Notes under the pieces: generated by a model | What the model saw: only the letters and a program-made list of their open reading frames with translations | Told to the model about the DNA's origin: nothing | Databases searched by the model: none | From: Hofstenia miamia | Lineage: Eukaryota > Xenacoelomorpha > Acoela | Length of the DNA: 64,000 nt | Assembly (NCBI GenBank): GCA_004352715.1 | Contig: SCFE01000019.1 | Location: 587,955-651,954, forward strand | Direction: 5' to 3' | Shown here: piece by piece, positions 58,418-64,000 of the stretch | Position numbering within the stretch: position 1 is the stretch's first letter | How the letters are laid out: every line of letters starts with the position of its first letter | Made by a program: the position numbers and the translations under genes

Positions 58418-59280
58418 GTTTCTAGAAGATTCATGTTTTAAAAATAGGTTAATCGTATGTTATCAATAAAATATCCATAAAAGGCTTTTTAGTGAATCTA
58501 TGCAATGTTTACATGCACTTGCAAAATAATGTATTCGTTTATAGCTTGCTAATAGATTGGAAGAATGTCAGTATGTGGTGGATTTACATCAACTTTCAAA
58601 AGTTTTCCAATGGAATATTTGTATTTTTAAAGTTTCCTGACTATAGATATAGAAGAATCTCTCAACCGCACATTGTTACTGTTTCTCATTATTCAGACAT
58701 ACATTTACGTTGTATAAACAAAAATATAACAATGACATGCATGAATCATATTTTCAATATATACAGAATTCAATATATATTGAATTGAGTAGGTATTTTG
58801 AGCTTATAGAGATTCCCATAGGGCACAAATAAATGTATAATAATCCTATTTAGGTTTTTCATATTGATAAAGCAATTCTTGTAATAAGGCAAGCTCATTT
58901 TAGACTGCAGCCCATTGGCCTAAGCACAGTATAGCATCAAATAATATTCGAAAACGACTCAAATCCAATTCTCGTTTCCAGCCACTTGAATCTAAGTCCA
59001 TTTGGCCCTCGCGCTTTTTGTTACTACTAGTTCAATATCATTTATCTCTCCTCTTAGTTCAATTATACACAAGTTGCTCCATCAAAAGATTATATACCTT
59101 TTTTATTTCAAATGAAAACAGTAAATTTTATAATGAAATTCGATATTTCAAAAATTCAATAAACAAATTTATTAGAACAAATTAATATCATCTGCAACTT
59201 TGATTAAATTATTTGAGATAAAATTCTCATACATTTCAGAATTAACCTCCGTCATCATTCATTAAATTTTCAAGGGCTTT
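57430..59280. other. Max 3' flank, no recognised gene
   Basis: AT-rich. Contains an (AT)n microsatellite at 58379-58413. No coding features were supported. Confidence 0.4.
58379..58413. repeat. (AT)n microsatellite
   Basis: About 17 AT units. Confidence 0.95.
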
Positions 59281-59289
59281 AACTGTACA

Positions 59290-59800
59290 CATTTAAACCC
59301 AATTCTTGATTACTCAAGCCAAGTTTCTTTTCACTTCAGCCTGAACAACAGCCCACACGTTTTCATCGGATTAAGCATAGGGCTATAAGGATCCAATATG
59401 AACAAATTGCCTCTTCGATAAAAGTTGCTTCAAAATTAGCATGGCAGGGAGCTTTGTAAATAATTATTACAATTGGACCATTAAACTTGATTCTTTTCGC
59501 TCTCAAGCAAAATTTCATCCTTTTCATGATAATAGGCTTTAGCCACTTCACTTAATTCACCTGCAATGTTTTAAAATTAGTGCATTTATTATTAGGTTTC
59601 GACTGAACAACTTTTCTAAAAAAAGCTACAAAGAATTTCTATTTAAATCAACAAACAACAAGAAAAGAACATTCCCATAATTTTCATGTGGACTACATTA
59701 AATGCATTTACACCTTTTGTATTTAGTGCTACTGGAGACACCTCACCTCTCACTGAAAAGTTTATCAAGCATCTGAGCTAATTGCTTGAAAGGAACTCAA
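59290..59800 (-). pseudogene. DDE transposase relic (Tc1/mariner-type superfamily)
   Basis: The minus strand reads FSVRGEVSPVALNTKGVNAF (about 59760-59700), then IIIIYKAPCHANFEATFIEE (about 59470-59410), then in shifted frames ILDPYSPMLNP and ENVWAVVQAEVKRNL. This reproduces the order D-N-A-P-C-H ... P-Y-S-P-x-L-N-P-I-E-x-x-W of DDE_3-type transposases. The second catalytic Asp (D in DNAPCH) is replaced by Tyr and frameshifts split the third motif. Confidence 0.65.
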
Positions 59801-60133
59801 GCTATTCAACAAGCTGCAACTGGAGCCGCAGCAAGTTATCGGTTTTCTTTGTTTCTCAGAATGCTTTTATGTTTCGAAATACGGTTCCAAAAGAAAATCT
59901 TTCTTTTAACTGATAACCATGTTAATGCAGCAACTCAATCGATGTGACCATCAAAAAGCAGGAATTTTCAAACACTTAATTTGAGCTGCTGTATAATAAA
60001 AATATCTTAGGATCGCAAAGCTCTAATACTCTTGTTTGACTTGCAAATAACCTTAGCATGTTTGTCCCATTTGTAGGGATGGAATCCGAATAGTGAATTG
60101 AATATACAGATAATGTATTGTTCAATTATTATA

Positions 60134-60884
60134 CTTGGTGTGTCTGAAAAGTTTTACAAATTCAGCTATTCTTTAGGTGCATGTGCATTGTTAAGGCAGT
60201 GTCTGTAATAAGCCAATCAGAAATAAGTAAGGAATGACAAACTGTGTAAGTGCACATGCCATATTGCTGCATTTCATATTCTTCGTGCAATATTTTCTCA
60301 TCACTGCTTCTGTGTGCAGCGAATATAAAATGCAATTATCAAAAGAACAGTTTCGAGCTTATGTGTACATTGAGGCTACACGAGGCTTAAGACCATCTGC
60401 CATCTATGACAATTTGCAAGCTGCAGCATCATCGTCATCAGCATTTCCTCAGCCACCATCACAATCAACTGTATATCTATGGTGTAAACAGTTCTCTTCG
60501 GAATCCAAAACCACCCTGTGTGACGAACCCAGAAGTGGCCGCCCATCTTCATCCTGCACCAATAGCAACATCATGGCAATACGAGAGTCCATTCAAAAAG
60601 AGCCCAGGCAGTCGCTTCGAATGCTAGCTGAGGAGTTCGGCATAGGAAAAGAAAGATTACTTTTCGATCCTCCGATGAAATCGTAAATGAAACGCTGCAG
60701 CTGCAGTGGTTTAGACAGATAGAAGAAAACTGTTTCTCACGTGAGATGCAACATTTAGTTGAACATTGCAAAAGGGTGATAAATGCAGGTGGTGATTACA
60801 TTGTGTAAATATAATGTCTTTTTTTGGAATCTCGTTTCAATTTTAAAATGAGGTATAAATTCTTAAAACTTTTCAGACACACCA
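60134..60884 (+). mobile_element. Internally deleted mariner element
   Basis: TGGTGTGTCTGAAAAGTTTT at 60136 is repeated inverted at 60865-60884, and TA dinucleotides flank the ends (60132-60133; 60885-60886), as in mariner. Between them are the N- and C-terminal parts of one transposase with the catalytic middle deleted. Confidence 0.82.
60330..60808 (+). pseudogene. mariner transposase, N- and C-terminus joined by a deletion
   Basis: ATG at 60330 begins MQLSKEQFRAYVYIEATRGL, the N-terminal paired-like helix-turn-helix, with the second helix-turn-helix ending in the mariner signature CDEPRSGRPS (near 60520) and a further DNA-binding part RQSLRMLAEEFGIGKER up to about 60650. The frame then stops at 60686, while another frame from 60662 carries the transposase C-terminus (QIEENCFSREMQHLVEHCKR, INAGGDYIV) to TAA at 60808. 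About 200 residues with the whole DD(D) catalytic domain are missing. An upstream continuation of the frame to 60234 has no mariner similarity. Confidence 0.78.
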
Positions 60885-61184
60885 TATATTACTGAAGAAC
60901 AACCTCATTTCTCAATATCGACCTCTTGCGTACGAAAATAAATAATTTTTAGCATTTCCAGTAATAAGGGTCCGAAGTGAATAATTGTCAGAAAAACTTG
61001 TTTTGTTTCGTATCATTGAAAAAATATTGTTTTCCTTGAAAATTCAATTTTAAATCAGTTTTATTTTAGAATTTAGCGATAATATTGCACATTTATTCAG
61101 GAAAATCCGGTATACACGTTATATTTTAGCGGATGCTCGGTTCTGGTTGTGTAATCAGCGATTTTACCTGATTCTGGTACATCC

Positions 61185-61526
61185 CTAACCTTTTGAGAAT
61201 CGGTTGAAGCGGGAGTCCAAATAATGAAGCTCTCTAACTCCTTGAAAAAAATGCATTAACTCAGAAAAATTCGACATCTGCTTCGACCTTTCATGCAAAG
61301 TGATTATTTTTTCTTGAAAGGGAAACATTTCATTTATATTCGCAAAATTTAAAATTATTATCAAGTGGGGTTCCTCCTCTTCTAATAAGAGGCTAGGACT
61401 GCCTCTAACATAAAATGTCGAATTCATCACAAATGAATTCAAAGTAGAATGCAATACTAAAAGTCCCGAACTATTAGCAATCTGAATCCGACTCAAAAAA
61501 TGTGATAAGACAAGAATGGAAACCAT
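61185..61526 (-). other. Unassigned 113-codon frame
   Basis: ATG at 61526 to a stop at 61185 (MVSILVLSHFLSRIQ at its start, LFHERS-type charged middle, ELHYLDSRFNRFSKG at the end). No family was recognised and its end coincides with the right end of the MITE, so chance or transposon debris is likely. Confidence 0.2.
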
Positions 61527-61529
61527 CTT

Positions 61530-62140
61530 TTTTGAATATTTAGAAATATGTTATTAAACAAAACTTTTGCTAACCTATGAAAAAACTATGTTCTCTGATT
61601 AAATACGAAAACACTTCGCGCAATATTCTTTCGTCTGAAATCAATTGTTAAGCTTAAAATGAATAAATCAAATGGCTTTTAAATATTGTCTCATGAGCTC
61701 TTCAAATTGCTGCAGATATTTCATTTTCAGAAAAACGGTTGATCGCTTGCCAGTAATTATTTACAAATTTCATTTGTTTATCTAATAAAAAAAGATATTC
61801 GGGAGATTATTATATGATCAAATAAATTAAAAGTTAAATAAATGTAATTTATTATCAAATATCAAATTTGGATTTCAGAAAATTTTTTCAACAACTATGC
61901 ACTACGAAATACTAATGAGAAACGTTAATCGAAAAACTATCATATTTAGGATTTTGTTGTAAAAAATGTTCATTAGTCACTTTAGCAAAAAATTTGAGTT
62001 GAAATTCAAAGTACTTTTTTTGGACTGGCTACTTACTAGCAATAGCAAATTTCAAAAACATTTCATAAACTAGCTCTTCTGCAGTCATTATTCTGCTCAT
62101 CGTGCAAGAAATGGCCATTGATTCAAGTTTGTTGAGAAAA
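61530..62140. other. Region before the gag fragment, possible LTR not resolved
   Basis: AT-rich and without open frame. A 5' LTR or primer-binding site of the element at 62150 would be expected here but was not identified. Confidence 0.3.
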
Positions 62141-62149
62141 AATATACAA

Positions 62150-63494
62150 AATCAGACGAACCGTTAAATACTGATCTTAAACTTCACAAAATGCCACAAT
62201 ATTTTACTGGCAAATTCGATATTAAAGGACAAACATTCCGAGAATGGATCGTACTCTTTGAAATCTATCTTGTACAACAACATGGTACGAAACAAATGGA
62301 GCTACACAAAAGACCGTGCACTACAGGTTTATCTAAATCTCGACGCTAATATTAAAACTAATTATGACAAACTTGTTGCTTCTATGAATGAATAATTCGA
62401 CAACGAATGCACAAACAAGCAGTACCGAATGCAATTATACAGCTGTAAACTCGATAAAGACCGTTTATTACGTCTGTCTCAAGAAGAAGATCGCTACTAT
62501 CCGCAAGATCTATATTCATACGTCCACGCAGGTCTACCCACGCCAATGAAAAATCGATTCGAAAACAAATGCGACATTGACGACGACATCAACACCCTCA
62601 TCAAAAAAGCAGTTAATATCCAACTTACTCTAGAAAATAACGAACGCATAAATCACCAGCGAGGCTAACAACCCCAAACGTTTCAACCTCACTACAACAC
62701 GATCTTCAAAAAGCCATAGCTGATAAACCAGAGGAATTCCAGTTTGTCAAATGTAAAAGAGGTGGAGAAAAAGGCCACCTAAAACCCGATTGCAAGAAAA
62801 TAATATACTTAGTTAGCGAAGATGGCTACTACACATCCGAAGATCTCGAAAATCATGAACATGCCTAATCTAATGACGAAGACTTAAACGGATAAGGGCA
62901 CTGGCCCAAGACCGAGCGAATGAACTGCTGATCGTAACAGACTTATTAGAAAGAAATTTAATACCAATCACGATCAATAACTGCAACATAAAAGCTACAG
63001 TCGACACCGGTGCATCAATCACTATTATGGCTGACACTTGCGCTCACAACATTGGTTGGAATCGTAACGATATAACAGCAAACGAAACAAGACTCATTAG
63101 CTCTTCAGGTGACTACGTTAACGTAAAGGGATCCGTAAGAAATGTCAAGATCGCAATACAAAATGTCAAATTTGAACAGGACATTCATATCATCGATACA
63201 ATGAACCAACCATTGCCCTACGAAATGATAATTGGTCGCGATTTCCTAACAGAAAACAACTGTCTAATAGATTACTCCAGCAAAACTCTTACAATCCAAG
63301 AAGACAAAAACGTCTCTGTATCACTAGCCACGAAGGGCACAACCGCTTTGGAATTCTCATTAACTGAAAATTTAAGACTAGAGACCTTTCATTGGCAAAT
63401 TGCAAAAATCGTATCGACGAAACCGTTTGAAGGAGAAGCCGTCATTACCAACACATACGGCATAAAGAACTCATTAGTAACTGTTCTAAATTAA
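62150..63494 (+). mobile_element. LTR retrotransposon gag and protease (Ty3/gypsy-like), partial
   Basis: Gag-like sequence starts near 62190 (KMPQYFTGKFDIKGQTFREW), continues after a frame change at 62429-62668 (LYSYVHAGLPTPMKNRFENK) and ends with a knuckle-like CKRGGEKGHLKPDC at about 62752-62793, in which the second Cys is Gly. The protease has the catalytic ATVDTGASITIM (Asp codon 63003-63005), the flap-like stretch, then the second conserved element MIIGRDFL (63221-63250). Its reading frame runs open to TAA at 63494. Reverse transcriptase sequence is not recognisable in the remaining 500 bp. Gag has several stops, so the element is inactive or at least not complete within the window. Confidence 0.75.
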
Positions 63495-63499
63495 AATTT

Positions 63500-64000
63500 T
63501 TTATTAATCAACGTTTAATAACATAAACATCAAATAATGAACACATAAGTACAAATGAGTTTCAAAAAAGCGCATGTTAAAACCAATATCAAGAAGCTTT
63601 GTTTTCTACAGGAATATATGAGGCAACTTCCAATTCATCAGTTAATTCCACAATGCCAACATTAAAACGATCTTAAACTTGATTTAAAATCACAGCATCT
63701 TCAGGCTAGAAACGAATGTGATTGGCAATCATTTACTTCAATAACTACCGACACATGCAACCCCTTTTTAGCCAAATATGTCTTCTATACTTCTTTTCTC
63801 ATCAGAAAACCACTGAATGTTATCCGCGATCAAATGTCGATTAGCACAACCTGAACAAGTCGCAATGACAACACCTTCGACATAAACCTGTCTAGAAATT
63901 ACAACAAAGTAAAGATTTCGTCAATGCGTTCTTATTTATCTAAAGTCCCTAGTACACAAGCGGCATTATGTTGAATAATTATCGATGTTATTGATTGATA
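63500..64000. other. Window end, nothing recognised
   Basis: Sequence following the protease frame; no reverse transcriptase, LTR or exon was recognised. Confidence 0.35.

Larger units (their letters stand above)
60074..61187. mobile_element. hAT-like MITE interrupted by a mariner element
   Basis: TAGGGATGGAATCCGAATAG at the left and, inverted from the right end, TAGGGATGTACCAGAATCAGG-type sequence form imperfect termini. Flanking 8-mers CCCATTTG and ACCTTTTG agree at 6 of 8 positions. The mariner insertion (60134-60884) leaves about 360 bp of MITE. Confidence 0.5.

Overview
The window is AT-rich (mostly 25-35 % GC) nuclear DNA of an invertebrate animal in draft-assembly quality. Genes have GT-AG introns and the transposon mix (Ty3/gypsy, Penelope-like, several LINEs, hAT, Mutator, piggyBac, mariner) fits an arthropod best. 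No single sequence proves the phylum, so the host is stated as 'invertebrate, probably arthropod'.

Host genes are few. (1) Minus strand, 18354 to 8862: a three-exon gene for a glycogen-targeting regulatory subunit of protein phosphatase 1 (PPP1R3 family, 250 aa). Its phases join cleanly, and its 8.7-kb first intron is packed with transposons. (2) Minus strand, 33658 to 33533: a 41-residue metallothionein with 12 cysteines. (3) Plus strand, 52580 to 57424: Max, the bHLH-leucine-zipper partner of Myc, in two coding exons separated by a 4.3-kb intron filled with LINE fragments. (4) Plus strand, 45254-45619: a 107-residue FLYWCH zinc-finger protein that lies inside a 1.6-kb element with long terminal inverted repeats, so it may belong to a transposon.

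Layout. 1-7.7 kb: three-level nest, with a LINE split by a Ty3/gypsy element that is itself split by a Penelope-like element with a GIY-YIG endonuclease. 8.9-18.4 kb: PPP1R3 gene, with a 3.8-kb CAGGGTGTCC-type element (5-bp target duplication), piggyBac transposase debris, and two nested hAT elements with GGCCC-rich interiors in its intron. 17.5-30 kb: gap flanked by poly-G, hAT MITEs, Harbinger-like MITEs, a hAT transposase pseudogene, TA microsatellites, and several kilobases in which nothing was recognised. 33.5-35.7 kb: metallothionein, then a Mutator-superfamily transposase pseudogene. 37.9-40.1 kb: hAT element with a perfect 8-bp target duplication, internally doubled by an assembly join. 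40.8 kb: piggyBac MITE. 44.8-46.5 kb: FLYWCH/tRNA-like element. 47.2-50.4 kb: hAT transposase (ZMYM1-like) interrupted by a LINE. 52.6-57.4 kb: Max. 59.3-64 kb: DDE transposase relic, mariner inside a hAT-like MITE, and the gag-protease part of an LTR retrotransposon.

Assembly warnings: five N gaps and two single Ns. Two gap sites (4.4-4.8 kb and 38.4-39.8 kb) separate near-identical copies of one sequence and are probably artificial duplications. A third exact 522-bp duplication (54.3 and 55.7 kb) may be real or artificial.
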